64,000 bases of DNA from Pseudovirgaria hyperparasitica (Eukaryota > Ascomycota > Dothideomycetes > Acrospermales > Acrospermaceae). The first letter of the stretch is position 1. Every line of letters starts with the position of its first letter. The stretch is taken from the NCBI RefSeq assembly GCF_010093815.1, contig NW_022985558.1:845459-909458 (forward strand), given 5' to 3'. Positions 22,901 through 35,436 of the stretch are shown piece after piece. Under the pieces are notes generated by a model. That model searched no databases, had not been told where the DNA came from, and saw only the letters and a list, made by a program, of their open reading frames with translations. Made by a program: the position numbers and the translations under genes.

Positions 22901-23428
22901 GTCTCATCTCGGCATTTTGATGACAACTACCAGCACATATAAGGCGTACCGATGTGTTCGTTTGACTATAAGCACTTGGTGGGGAGACCCTCGCGTGTAA
23001 GCAGTGGTGACATATGGATCACGGGTAGGGGCGAGCTGAAGTAGGTCTGAGAAAAGTGAACCGAACACCTGAGAGCGAAACGAGTAAGAAAGAGCAAGGG
23101 TTTACCAACTGATTTGGGAGTGTGCAGCCTTGCACACTTCGGGCTGGGATGACGACTGCCGACATGCTCGGGCAGAGCGACGGAAAGATGCGCTGCCAAT
23201 CGGCTGTTCCGACACACCCCGAATGCTTGCAGGCTTGATGGCCGCAAAACCAGTGCCAAAAAATGCCGTGGCAATGCTGGCAATGAACATCAGGCAAACA
23301 TGTCGAGTACCTAGCGATGCAAGGACAGGAGCCGCGAACCGACGTGCAGGCGATCCGTGCGACACTTTGATTGTGAATGGAACGATTGTGAACGATACCG
23401 GACGCAAATTGGTGCACCATCTCCATCA
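19953..23428. other. Gene-poor stretch
   Basis: 3.5 kb without a convincing intact gene, against about one gene per 1.7 kb elsewhere. Open frames are short and none joins through splice signals to a known family. A CT microsatellite sits at about 20736-20758. A possible HET-like relic at 22333-22752 is listed separately. No terminal repeats, transposase or reverse transcriptase motifs were recognised. Confidence 0.45.
22333..22752 (-). pseudogene. Possible decayed heterokaryon-incompatibility (HET-like) fragment
   Basis: An open minus-strand frame includes NIDTVFSFLGICDQL and EAWRQNASQLPTLPHML, which recall the DxVxxLLGL and LPSWVPDW segments that follow the core of HET proteins. No intact HET core is seen upstream. 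Treated as a probable fossil; the resemblance is weak and a chance match is quite possible. Confidence 0.25.
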
Positions 23429-24139
23429 TCATCCGTTGTTGTTGTTGTAAGATCTGTCGAACTGAGCCACAGCTCGTTGTGCATTCATCGTGTCATAACG
23501 AAAGTATAAAGACCATGGTGGAGAGTACTGCTGCGATTGGTAGGGATCTGCCGGGTGCTGAAGCTGCTGGTCTTCTGTTCCCCGGGATGTCGGTTCAGGG
23601 TGATCGACGTTCACATACATCGATGCAGAGGCGAATGAGTACAGACTAGGGCTTCGCTGCGACTGTGCGGCATGTCCCACGGATGAGGCATGCACGCATG
23701 TATCAGCGGTATCATTGTTCGTCGACTTGTCATCTGCTTCAGGGCCGTCAGCTTGTTGTCGGAGTTTGGTCTTAAGGGCCGCCTACCTAGATTAAAGGAG
23801 GTTTCCTTCAAAGGTCCTCCATTATGAGACGTGACGGGTTGTCGGCCTTGCTGAGGCTGGAGGCATAAGTGAGAAACGCTCTGGTCTTGTGCAACACTTG
23901 TCGATGATGCATCAGGTGTGGCGGGTGCGGTGACAATGCCTAGCTAAGGTAAGTCACACGTTGCAGGACAAGATGGAAGGCTCACGATGGACCGTGGATG
24001 GACTGAAGCTCTGCCAGTCGATAGATTGCTGATCTGGTGGATTTTCGAACACAACGATCCACGATCCTATCCCGCGAAGATCATGTTCTTGGAGTAACGA
24101 GCGATTGGCCCTAGTAGATGATTCTTCATTCCCTGCCAT
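23429..24139 (-). CDS. Hypothetical protein, no family recognised
   Basis: A three-exon model with canonical splice sites closes in frame: 24139-23986, 23939-23787, 23733-23429 (introns 46 and 53 bp), 203 aa. It starts MAGNEESSTRANRSLLQEHD, has one compact hydrophobic patch (GIGSWIVVFENPP, residues 26-38), and is otherwise polar and rich in Ser, Gln and Pro, ending with AVAQFDRSYNNNNG. There is no signal peptide or clear domain. A further upstream exon is possible: 24460-24373 joined to 24293 onward gives an open frame MPAPLNQVRTVVHAIST..FCAVLDSVSLSLLYATG, but I found no splice that links it in frame to the downstream exons. Evidence is coding continuity only. Confidence 0.42.
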
Positions 24140-27100
24140 TACGACAGAAATCACCTTTCCCAACGGTGAGGCACCGGCACTGTTACTTGATCGCTACGGT
24201 CGAATAAAGCGTCACGATAAGCACGTGGGTGCATAGAAGAGCCGGTCGCGTATAAAAGAGAGAGGGAAACAGAGTCAAGGACTGCGCAGAAATCTGTAAT
24301 GACACAAGTGTTCCGCTCTGGAAGTGCGTGGCTTGGAGAAGAGTGATTGATATTTGAATAGAAGGAACTCACTCTGGAGAGAAGGGAGACTAATCAAGAT
24401 GTTTAGTACTGTAGAGATTGCATGCACAACCGTTCGGACTTGATTCAGTGGCGCTGGCATCTTGTTTGCCTGACGAGCAGTAGTTACACTGGCTGGCCAG
24501 CCATTACATGGACTGTGGACTATGAACATCAAGCAGTGGTGCGCTGGCAATTGCATCTGCACGGATACTGAACCTCACGCGCCAGTTACACTCACTTCAG
24601 CGAAGCATCCTTGCTTGAACGAGAGCTCGGGAGATCTAGGAGATTCATGAGATGTCCGGTAAGCTCAAGCATCATTGCTTGACCGGAAGGTTAGCGCCGT
24701 TGATTCTTGCTGCAGCGGTAGTTGATCATCAAGCTGCAGACCCCCTGGTCACAGATTGTGTTCCAAGGTTGCGGAAAGGACTGCTGTCATTGCACGTTCT
24801 CCACCACCAAGCTTCACTTGTGAATAGGGGAAAAAAGGCGCATACGAGGGGCAATAAACAGCTATAGCAGGCTCTCCGCCCCCCTGGTACCCTCCCCCTT
24901 GCCAGAGACCGCCCATCCGACCCTGTCAGTTCTGCAAGCCACAAGCTGCCTACAGGATCATTATAGGATTGGAGAAACTGGGTGTTGCAGTGGGAATACT
25001 AATACTGAACCCAAAGCTGTTCACGCTAATGTCGGTCAGCCCCACCCAACATATGTATACCGCATCATTCGGACGGATTGGGCAAGCGGTACCAGAAAGT
25101 AGTCGGCTGGGAGAATTCATTGTCCCAGGATGAGCACAGATCAGGTTGCAATCGTGCAACAGCGTCACGCATCATGGCTGATGAACTATCAGACCATACC
25201 CTAGACAATGCGACAAGGGAGCCGCTCCTTCGAATGTGCTGATCGACCACCCAACCATCAGGGCCCACTCGAGCACGACACGTTGACATTATGGCTATAC
25301 TATCAGACTCAAGATGTCTTGAGCTAGGGCTTGGGGCACAAGCAGCACCGCAACAAGGCAGCTGAAAGCTAGCGTTTGCTTATAGCTCTTTGCGCATAAG
25401 ATATAGCGGTTGTCGCGATTGGCGGTAGCACTGAAGATTTTGGATCGGCAATCTTGAAGAACAAGCCAGTGTATCAGCTATAATGTGAAGAGACGAAGCT
25501 GGTCGTAATGTCTTGAAGATGTTATGCGGACGTAGATGAAAAAGAGACATCCAAGCTTCAAGAAGCATCGCTGGGTCACAGAGCACAGCCCTCCCCCATC
25601 TACACCTCTTCGCCTACTAGTTATTTGACGAGAAGTACATGGCTTACGCACAGGAGTAGAGCGATTCCGGGAGCAATATGCGGCTCCCATTCGGCAGAAG
25701 ATCACCATGATACTGGGACTGGCGCAGCCGTCAAGATGCAGCAACGCTGGGAGCAGTCGCATCAACCCTGCTTTGCCTCCCCCATGAGGTACTGCTGTTA
25801 CAAATGCAGTCATCACCCCAGCACGGCCGCGTGCCCGACAGGGTTCTTCATCGTAGAGGAAGCCCAAGCCTGCATCTCATCAGTGCCATCCATACTGGCC
25901 AGCGACGTCCGAGTCCTGACTCGGCATCAGCTTTGGCATGTAGCGAGTTTCGGTGCGCAGCAAGGGAATCTTAAGCAGACTGCATTGACACCAAAGTCGT
26001 CACCGAAGATCATTTGCTGACGTGGTTAGAGCCTCGACCTTGAGTGCGATGTCCCAGCACGGGGAAGCGGGTATCGAGAGTACAACGTTCGGCCTTGCGG
26101 TAACGTGAACTATTTTCTTCGTCATTAGACAAGGCCCACGCGGGTGTGGGAGCGTCATTGGGGAAGTGGAACCATGCCTTTTACCCCGTACATGAGGCGT
26201 GCGCTGCGTGGGATACCGTGGTGACGGTGGCAGCTCCGAGTCTGGTGCAGAGAATCTTAAGTTGCAGGGGCATTTCCCAGCATCCAGATTACCAGACACA
26301 CGACGACTACGCATCCTGCGCCTCGCTTGGGTCTACATGGATGGGCGGATATCAGGGCACGTGCTGGGTGCAGTATGCACCCAACACTTCAACAGTCTGG
26401 CCTGTTCCTAGTCCTCGGCTGCCTCTCTACAGCATATTTGACCTCACAGGGAAGCGCAATACTTTTCCGCTCAGACTGCACGGCGCTCCCAACACAAATT
26501 CACGTGCACCTTAGCATGCAGAGCTGACCAACATGGCTGCTGTTAGAAGCACGGAGAAGAACAGGGGTTCTGGAAGAGGGGGAGGGGGGTCGGTATGCTC
26601 GTCCTCTGCTCCACTCATGCTTCGCTGAATGTTACAAGGGAGTACAGAGTTCTTCCTCCTTCGGCCGGGGTAAAGCACTTCTTGGCAACAATGTGTTGCC
26701 AAGAGCAGGCTGAGCATGCCCCATGGAAGTTTCAGCCCGTTTGAAGTCCATCCATTGATAGCTCATAGCATACTGTCTCCATCTATTGAATCGTCTGTGA
26801 CGTGGCAGGACAGCATCGTTTCGGATGTGCGTAGTTCTAAAGACCGGTGAGAGGAGTGAAAGGCGAAAAGGGGATGAAAAGGGAAATGGGTAGGGTGAAA
26901 ACGGACTGTGAATCTGTGGTTCGCCTTCAGACTTTTGTGGTTCGCCTTCACCTCTTTCTTGTTTGCTTCCATCTCTTTCTTGTATGCCTCGGCGCCTGAC
27001 TCCGCAGGCGTAGACAAGTCTTGCCTCAGGCATAAAGTGGGGCTCAGCCAGAACAAAAAAAGGCGGAGAGAACGTGCGGGTTGGGTGGAGCCGGAGGGCG

Positions 27101-28442
27101 CGAGCTTGTGCTTCTACAATGGCGATGTATATACTTTAAGGTAAATTGCGAATGCTTCCTCCGGGCCATCGCATCTTTATATTCTACCGTTACTAGCATG
27201 GCATGATACGAAAAAGACTATATGCCTAAGAACACGTGGCTCGTTCCATTACGCACTACAACAAGGATATCGTCCAGGTCGACACTCCATCCAACCATAT
27301 GTCTCTATACCCAGTGCTTGCTCACTATATCTCCTTCTCATCCTCTTTTAAACGGCCCGTTCACTATAGAATTTCCCTCAATCTCCTCCCCTCAGACTGT
27401 CTTCATGCTGTAACCACTCATACGTTTTCCATACACCCACATGTGACACTAAAAACTCCCTCTACATAGTCTGCAGCGCATGCTCTCTCTCTCGCCAATC
27501 GCGCATAGTGTTCGGCAAGGTAGAGATATTAAAAGGGACATACTTGGAGCAAATCACTACATGGGCTGATGGATATTATGGGATCAGGCATTATGTCAGG
27601 GTAAAAGTAGGGCATGATGTGATGGACAGTCGGGATGCAGAGTGTGTGTACTAGGTAGAATCAGCAGATGACTAGATGGATAGTCAGAGAAGATATCAGC
27701 CGAGTGGATAAGAGTAGTACACAATGAGACCGATGCCGGGCCTTACAGTGCTTCGGCCATGGAGAATTGGTTTATACTTAGAAGTCCAGCTGGAAGTGAC
27801 TTCTTGTATGTACGTAGGATCGACATCTCATGGAATTGAAACTCAAATATTACCTCCTCTGACACAGAGAAAGAGATTAAATCCTGATCGCTAGCTTGGA
27901 ACAAAGGTCTATGTGTCAGCTAAATTGGTAATTACCAAGATGGACATATGAAAATTGGCTACTTCATAACTCGAGAGAATTGATAAATAGCGAGATGGCT
28001 GGCTGACTATGATGTATTTCCAACACCTAGAATTATGAGGCAGTCATCTGGATAGACGGGAATGATGTTCATTGAAGGAAGGGAATCATTACTCAACAGC
28101 ATAGGCAGTGGAGTACGGTATAAAGTCACAAGCAGCATTAGCAAACAACGAAATTGTGAACGAAAAATGATGTTTATTCGGCGCAAAAAAACTGGTATAC
28201 AACAAGGAGGCAGCACACGGCCGCCGGTACCAACCAAAATCCCCCCTCCTCCCCATCTCCTCCCAACGCCAGCCTGATCCACCATCCTGGGCCTGATCGC
28301 CTGCACAACACACATGTCAATGGAGGTTCTGGTACGACAGGGCGCCGATGTGTTGGCAAGGCGACCAGGCCCGCAAGAAGCTCACTCATGGAGTCCTCGA
28401 CCTCCCTCCCACGCCGCCCACCTTCTCCGCTGCCACCACCGC
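24140..28442. other. Gene-poor stretch
   Basis: 4.3 kb with no gene I can defend. Features seen: a TATAAAAG on the plus strand at 24251; short direct repeats GTGGTTCGCCTTCA and CTCTTTCTTGT around 26925-26985 (on the minus strand a Lys/Glu-rich 30-residue frame); a 14-bp palindrome TTGGTAATTACCAA near 27925. None identifies a known element. The reading frames present (for example 25625-26020 plus and 26146-26514 plus) resemble no family. Confidence 0.45.
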
Positions 28443-29594
28443 CTAGTACGTGTCGAAGGAGCCCCAGTCCTTCAACATGTCGGCAGGGAAAGACGGGGTG
28501 GCAGGCTCGTCGCCGGACGTGACCAGGATCTGCTGCGTAATGCGGCACCATCGGACGGTCACGCGACCCGACGCTGAGCCACGGAGACGCGAGAGGATGT
28601 GGTGCAGGATCCCAGCGAGTTGCTGGAGCACCTCCTGGTTGTCATCTTCGAAGTCCTTGAGCAACTCCGAGATATCCTGCACGCACGGCCTCTCGTAGAC
28701 GGGCGACGCTCTGTCACGCCGGGCACGCACCAGCTTGTACGTCTGCGAGATCCACATCTGTGGCCCGATGGCGTTGAAGTCCACGGGTTCGTGGTCGTCG
28801 CGGGTCTTGATCTCGACTGCGGTTTCAAGCTGGTGGCCCCAGCCAACATGGCGGACAGTGAGGGAGGTCGTTGGGTTAGTGAAGCACTCCTCGTCAGGTG
28901 GCGGGTTCCTGTCTACTACCTGTTTGTTAACGAACGCTTCCAGCACGCCAGCGGAGTCAACGTAGGCATCTATCTCCGAGCGAACGATCATGCTGATGCC
29001 GGCGAATTGGTAGCCGACGATCCTCTGGTGGCCTTTGTCATTGTCGATCATTGGAAAGGTGATGGGCTTGTCGAACGGCTTGCCAAAGCCATTGTTCTTG
29101 TCGAGCTCGGGGCCATGACGTTCGTAGGGATCGACCCGATGTAAAATTGCCGTCTTACCAACAAGCTCGCCTTGTATCATGAAGCCTAGCTCTTTACCCC
29201 TGATCAAGAGGAACAGCCTTTTGATGTTGACGCGGTCAGTGACGAGGTCGACAGTGTTGATATCGAGACATGGTGAGCAGATCTTGAGAGCTCGGAAGAG
29301 TGGCTCGGCCGGGCACTTGGGATAGGGGGGTACCACGTCTGGTCCATACGAATGAAAGTTGATGTTATGTAGTGCAGGACGCTTTGCATCTGACTCAAGC
29401 CAAAGAGGGGCACATCTAAATAGCGTCAGTATCAACGTTGAGTTTGTTTGGACAGAGGCCTACCCGGGCACGGCGACACACGGTAATGGGGCTTCAAGCC
29501 AATTGTAAGATGCAAGTAGCTTGACATTGGTGATCTCGGCTCTCTCTGAATGAGCTTGCTCAAGGAACTCGCTTCTCTTGATTGAGGTACGCAT
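28443..29594 (-). CDS. Uncharacterised fungal protein (family often labelled geranylgeranyl pyrophosphate synthetase)
   Basis: Exons 29594-29464 and 29415-28443, intron 48 bp, 367 aa. The N-terminal block ITNVKLLASYNWLEAPLPCVAVPGCAPLW, then CPAEPLFRAL, NTVDLVTDRVNIKRL, GKTAILHR, GHQRIVGYQFAGISMIVRSEIDAYVD, matches a Pezizomycotina family that databases often call geranylgeranyl pyrophosphate synthetase. None of the aspartate-rich (DDxxD) motifs of a prenyl synthase is present, so the label is probably a carried-over error. The C-terminal part has many charged residues (DFEDDNQEVLQQ) and ends DWGSFDTY. No signal peptide or membrane segment. True function unknown. Degenerate repeats lie just upstream of its start. 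Confidence 0.75.
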
Positions 29595-29784
29595 GCTGAA
29601 TGATCTGTATTGTTGCGTACGTCGAAGGATCTGTGTGACAGATGATGAAATGAGAATTGAAAGGAATAAATCTGTAGCTGGCGGAATCCTGTAGACGAAG
29701 ATCGTTGATGGTATTGCTGAGAGGAAGAAACTGAGGACAAGTGTGACGACGCCCTTGATGTGGAAGACTCTGTAGTCGAGGGAG

Positions 29785-30160
29785 CTCCTCTGTTGGATTA
29801 CTCGAAGATGTGAATGATGAGAGGAAGAGCTGGAAATGGTTGTTTGTGTGAGGAAAATTTGAGTATAGGTGTTTGTGTGAGAAAATTCCTGCGATCAATG
29901 AAATTCTTCGATAGGATTACCCAAAGATGTCGAAATACGTGTAGAAGACAGCTCCTTTGATGGGATTCCGAAGATGTGATTGACGAGAGAAAGAGATGAA
30001 AATGGAGATTTGTGTGAGAAAAAGATGAGAATGGGTGTTCGTGTAAGGAAACCTCTGCAATCAATGGAGTTCCTCTATGGGATTTCTCGAAGATGTGGTT
30101 GCTGAGACAAGGAAGCAGGAAGGAAGTAGTAGTGTGAATATGTGTGCAATCAACCGAGTT
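29785..30160. repeat. Degenerate tandem repeat, unit about 117 bp
   Basis: Copies begin near 29785, 29952 and 30070, with a partial one near 29900. Shared blocks in order: CTCCTnTGnTGGGATT, CGAAGATGTG, GAGAGGAAGAG or GAGAAAGAG, TTTGTGTGAG, GCGATCAATG or GCAATCAATG. Similarity continues weakly towards the start of the neighbouring gene (29620-29785). Divergence between copies is high, so the array is old. Confidence 0.6.
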
Positions 30161-31944
30161 TTTCAATTGAGAGAGCTCGAAAAAGTTATTGTTGCCGAGG
30201 AAAAGGAAGACAAGAATCGCGGGGGATATTGTTCTTAAATAGAAAATCTGCATTTCCCGCTAGTCCGTATTCTCCAATAAGTGAATCGATACAGCTGGGA
30301 AATTGGCCCCACTATCATGAAGAGCCTGCTCGCAATCACTTGGAAAACTCTGTTCTGATAGATATACTAGTCCGTAAGTGGTGGAAGTGATATTGGCATA
30401 CGCCGTTGAAGGACTTCTATATCCGCTATCGAGACGCGTAGAATCGACATCGAAGATGATTAGAACAGCCATAACCAGATTTTTCGGCCTTCAAAGCCAG
30501 AGCTGGCGGTGAAGACCCAGATACTGACTATCGGGCAGCTGGGAGTCGCGGTTCATATGGCCAATGACGTCTTCAGAGATTGGACATGAGCTCATCGGTG
30601 AGTCAAAACAATCTGAAACACCAGCCTAGTCCAAGAAGGAACCGAGCTAGCGGGTCCTCATTATCACAGCTCTCACTCCGATGTCGCTTTCAGGTAGCTC
30701 TGGCGGTCTGGAAAGGATCTGACTTGATATCAGCTGTAAAAGGGGTCTGACCACTGAGCAGAAGCCCAGTGGTACAGTACTGGTACAGTACTGAGACATT
30801 ACCTTGGTGATACTTTCGCTAGTAGAAGTTGCTCGTGGTTTCTTTGATTGACCTCCTGGTGTTGTACCGTGTATATAATGCTGGTTCGTCAAAGGTTCTT
30901 GACCGCTTCACGAATGGCTCAACTGGAGCGGAAGATAAAAGTCAGTGACATCAAAATCACTATTCGGGCTTCCGAGGCTGCCTCATAGCATGATATCGTC
31001 ATGAGCAGCTCTTCGGGTGTCCTCCTTGTGGTTATCTGTATGATCAATGAGCTTCTTTCTAGTGCACAGTGTGTGATTTAGTGGCTGTAACTCGTTAGCC
31101 ACCTCAAGACTTGGCCACTAGACAGTTCCCATACATGGTTATTGCAATGCCTAAGTCTGCTTCTTTTAAGTCATCTTGTCCATGTGACGTTTTGTATTGA
31201 TTGAGCAGTCAGCATGCGTCTCCCTGATTCACTTCGATGAACCTGCGCAGAATATTTGAGAGCGAACACTCACAGTATGAGACAACACGGGAAGATATAC
31301 ACCAAGGACAGTTATCTGGAAGCTATGAGCCTACTATAACTTGTAACATTCTACGGGCATCATTAACTGCTTCCTTGAAGGTCCAATGCTTTGCATGTCT
31401 TTACCTAAAGGTATTCTAGTTATTGGTTCTGTTCTCATGGAATTAACCTGTTCTCTATCACTGACTCGAACGTGCTCAAGTCTCCAGCTATACCTATGTC
31501 TTTTTAGCTATATCGTTGAGGAGGCTAGCCACATAACAACGCTTGCAGTTTGGCATTCTGGCCGGGTGGATTGAGGCAGGTCCGGGTACGAACAAGTAGT
31601 AGTAGTTGTAGAGCATGTCTTGAGGCAGAAGAGGCCACGTTCCTTTTGTCAGTCGCTTGACCTGAATGATAAAGTTAATAACACCTTGGAGTTGTGAGTC
31701 AAGGCCATGCTAGTGGTTGTTGTGTCGACAAGACCGTGGTGTAACGGTGGTGGTTGATGATATAGGGTCAGTACGCGTGACATGATAGGGAGGGTGAATC
31801 AAGAGCATGGCTGCATTCCTCTATACATACTCTATATGTCGCGTAATGCTCGTCACACGTTGACTTTTCGGGACTGTCAGCTTCGGAATTTGGAAGCGGA
31901 CGCATCTGCCTGTCTAGGTACGTGAATAGCGACCATGACAAGAT
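30161..31944. other. Intergenic region
   Basis: 1.8 kb with only short unrelated open frames. A direct duplication TGGTACAGTAC TGGTACAGTAC occurs at 30770-30791. No gene, RNA or transposon motif recognised. Confidence 0.45.
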
Positions 31945-34255
31945 TCATCTCGATTCGCAATAGGTAGGTGCCTTAGCTTCGCCGCTATTTACCCATCCTG
32001 CAACGGTCAGGGCTGTCGTGTAAGCCATGACAAGGAAGCCAAATATGACAATCAGTACGTCTGAAACACGTCGCCATGGAGCTTGTGCAATGGCCTTAAG
32101 ATGGAGGAGAGGCTGGAAGCTATGTCAGATAGATCAACGAAGAGGCAGAGGGTGCACTTACAGGGTATATGTACACAAGCGGTATACATGCAAAGCTTCC
32201 TACCAATGCAACAAACTTATCCAAATCACCTGCGCCAGCCCATGCGAGCGTAGCGCAGACCATCACCATAAAGAAGCGGAAAATGTTCTTCTTCCATTTA
32301 ACATATGGATTGTATTTCCCAGTACGGCTGAACAGCTGCTGAGAGGTAATCTCGATGGCTGGGTAGATCTGGAGTGGGGTGGAAAGCAGAATGGCGAGGG
32401 AGTAGATGAACTGCACACCATTGACCATCTTGTTGTCCTGTGGCATATTCAGGATAATGACAGTCTCGGTCTTTGATCCGTATGCAGCGTAAGACAATGC
32501 ACCCATGCTGAGGAATATTACAGTTATGATAATCATTACTATGCCAAGGACTTTCGGAAATTTTGACGGATGCTTCATGCCGGTCTGAATTGGGATTACG
32601 AGGCCAATGCCCTCAAAGGTGAAGATTGCGGTGCCAATGAACAGCGTCCAGTTTTTTGAGTTGAAGTTCCGGATGTCGGCAATGCCTCCCTGGCCGACTA
32701 TTGTGAGGATGTCGTAGTAGTAGAGATAGATCAGTCCGAGTACTATGAAAATGTCTGCAATCAGAGCCAACTTCTGAATGTTGTTGATGTTGCGATAGAG
32801 GGAGAGCGGTAGGAATATGATCATCTGCATGAGTATCATATACTTGATGTCAATGTTAGTCTTGCAGTCGGAGACAGCCAATACAAAGGCTTGAAGATTC
32901 TCAGCAACAAAGACGGTGTATGCTGATGAAAAGCCAATCTGACTAAGGACAAGGGAGAAATTTATAAGGTTTTTCATCCATTTGCCGTATAGATGTAAAC
33001 CCATATCTCCAAATGAGTGTTCGACTTTTAACCGAGTCGTCACGAGAAGGATGAAGCAATAATAGCTGAGTAAAGCGGTGGCAAGCAACACCACATTACT
33101 GAAGGCCATACCTCCGTTCAGGTAAGCTCGTGGCAAGAACAGTACTCCAGTACCCACGAATGACTTGAGGAGAAGCATGGCAGCACCGGTGGGCGAACCC
33201 TTGCCGGCGATCTTGGTCTTCCTCTTTCTGCGTTTGCCCCCGGGGGTCAAGAGGGCGCTTCGCTCCCCATATTCGTGATCATCATCATCACTCTCAGGTT
33301 GGTCCGATGTATACGAAGAGAAATACTCATCGGGGCCGAGCGCTTCATCGTCTTCCTCCAACTCTTCACCGGCAAAGTGTCCATACAGGCTAAGGAACTC
33401 CAAGAAGTTACTGGTAAAAGGCTGAGGTAGAGGCTGGCTTTGAACACCAGCGTGGTGGGTCGAGGGCCCTGGAGACGGACTCGCTGCGGCTCTACGAAGG
33501 TAGTTTCGCCGAAAACCTCCAGGCTGTTTTATTGTTTCAATATTTAGATGCGTATCGTCCGGCTTTGGGCGCTCCGAGTGAAAACTCTTGCTTCGTTTAT
33601 ACTGACCTCTGGCTTCCGCCTCTTGCTGTTCAGTCCATCTGTAGATCTGACGTGTTATGTCTCCTCCTTGTAGCTGCAAGCTTGAAAATTCCTCTTCATT
33701 CTCAAATGTGGCCTTGGTTTTGCCATTGCCGGCATCGCTGCCACGGCCTCTGCGTGGAGATCCGTATACTTCTAATACTGATGTGTTGGATGGTGAGTTG
33801 TTCGAGGGTCCAACAAGATGCCGTCGTATGATCTCAGGGTCCTGATAGGGTGCTGGGCTGCTGGTGCGGCGGTGGTCAAAAGATCCGTAGTTGCTAGACG
33901 GACCCCGCCCAGGTAGCTCAGCATCTCTGACGGGCGAGAAAGGTCGTAGGGGAGGTGTGGCCATCTGAGGAGGAGTTCCCCCTCCACCAAACGAATCTTT
34001 CAGAGCATTCGCTAGAGCAGATTCGCTGGGGCCTGAGACGGAAGACTTGGAAATGTCGAGCTCCGGAAGCGGTGTCTGCGTCTCTGAGGACGCAGCAGAT
34101 GCAACATGACTTGGTAATGGTATCTGCGGTATCTGCGGAGTGCCAATATGGCTTTGCGAAAGCGATGTTCGCAGAAATGAGCCAGCTGGAGAAGCTCTGC
34201 CGCTGATTGCTGGTGAGCTTCTCGAGGCCGGGACCTCTTTAGGTTGGGACGACAT
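31945..34255 (-). CDS. Vacuolar amino acid transporter, Avt3/Avt4-like
   Basis: Member of the amino acid/auxin permease family (SLC36-like) that exports neutral amino acids from the vacuole. Exons 34255-32162 and 32112-31945; 753 aa. A long cytosolic N-terminal tail (about 355 residues, Ser/Pro-rich, with an acidic patch EELEEDDEALGPDE) is typical of fungal Avt3. The transporter begins at GSPTGAAMLLLKSFVGTGVLFLPRAYLNGG (TM1) and includes SSAYTVFVAENLQAF, FTFEGIGLVIPIQTGMKHP and SMGALSYAAYG; about 11 hydrophobic segments follow. The terminal intron uses GTAAGT at 32161 and an acceptor CTTCCAG at 32113; the nearer AG would end the frame early. The last exon supplies the final TM (VLIVIFGFLVMAYTTALTV). 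Divergent from the Vhc1-like gene. Confidence 0.92.
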
Positions 34256-35436
34256 GGGCGTGAGCGAAGGAAAGGGTGACGACTATCGTGACGACAGCAT
34301 ATGGTATAATGACATCCAAAAGAACCGAGTCTGAACAAGATGGACAATGGGGACAATGTTGAATGAGGTTGTTAGCTGTTGAAAGTGGTCAGGTCACCAG
34401 CTTATTAGTAGCTTAGCAGGTCCCTCGGTCTCGTTGTAGCTAGTTCTACTTGAGAAGGCACAACTTCGGACGCAGATGGATGGAGACGGGATCTCCGACA
34501 TGACAGGGTTTACGAGGTTATCTATGGATGCTCGAAGGGCATAATACGTCGCGTCTCTGCATCACTTCTGGTCACGCGGGGACGCCTCGAGATAGATAAG
34601 CTGATATGTTGCGGCTCATCTGAGCGGCTGACTTGCGTGCAGCGAGTGCACAATTATGCTTTTGTTTGTGCCGCGGTAGAGGGAGTGAACGAACTTGCTG
34701 TTCAAGGCTCGAGATATAATTAGTACGCAGCCCATACTGCTACAAGCGTTCCCAAAGTGGTATTTCAGCTATTTCGATGTAATTTCGACATGATCCCTAC
34801 TTTTAATGACCCCAACGAAACCAGTTCTTTTGATATAATTGTTTTTGTTCCCCTTGCTCACGCAGAAATGCACAGGCAGCCCCCAGCAGCCAGCATCCTG
34901 AAGATCTGATCCTTCTACTATCTATTAGAGGCTGCTGCACGCCGCTGCAAGCTGCATCCGTCTTCTGGTCAGTGGTCACGAGCACGAGCACGAGCACAAG
35001 CACCCGCCACACAAGCTAAAAGCCACCTTGTTGTTGACATCAGGATTCTGCCCATAGTTGGTTCTTCCTCATTGGCTACGTCCTGCTATATCCTGGTCTC
35101 CAACCATCGCATCGTGTTCCACCAAGGAACCATCTCTTATTCTCTCTTGGCGTCCCGACTCTGTCGTTTCAGACCATCTCTCTAGGTGCGGCGTGTCTCT
35201 TCGACGCAGAAGCTGGAAAGTCTCGGAAGCTCATGACGCCTGGTGTCGCACTGTACACTCTATAAGATATTGATCTTCGCCCTCGGCGTCCATGCATTCT
35301 CACTTGCTCTGGTCAATTGGTGCTGGTCCGAACACGAGTCCCAATCGAATATCTGGGATTGTTCCTCCCACTACATAACATCATTTGGGATTGTTACCTC
35401 TACACGTAGGCAGATCTTCGTTGACGGAAGCAAGAA
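34256..35436. other. Shared divergent region between two vacuolar transporter genes
   Basis: 1.18 kb between the starts of the Avt3-like and Vhc1-like genes. Holds a short CACGAG/GAGCAC hexamer repeat at 34977-35002. No gene is seen inside it. Confidence 0.55.

Noticed and set aside
23130-23450. 106-codon plus-strand frame and overlapping Cys-rich minus frames as effector candidates
   Set aside because: No signal peptide, no homology, and overlapping frames of similar length on both strands point to chance.
25625-26020. 131-codon plus-strand frame with several cysteines
   Set aside because: No family, no supporting splice or promoter pattern, and composition like the surrounding non-coding DNA.
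26763-27056. Lys/Glu-rich minus-strand frame around 26900-27000
   Set aside because: Generated by short direct repeats; no start, splice or domain support.
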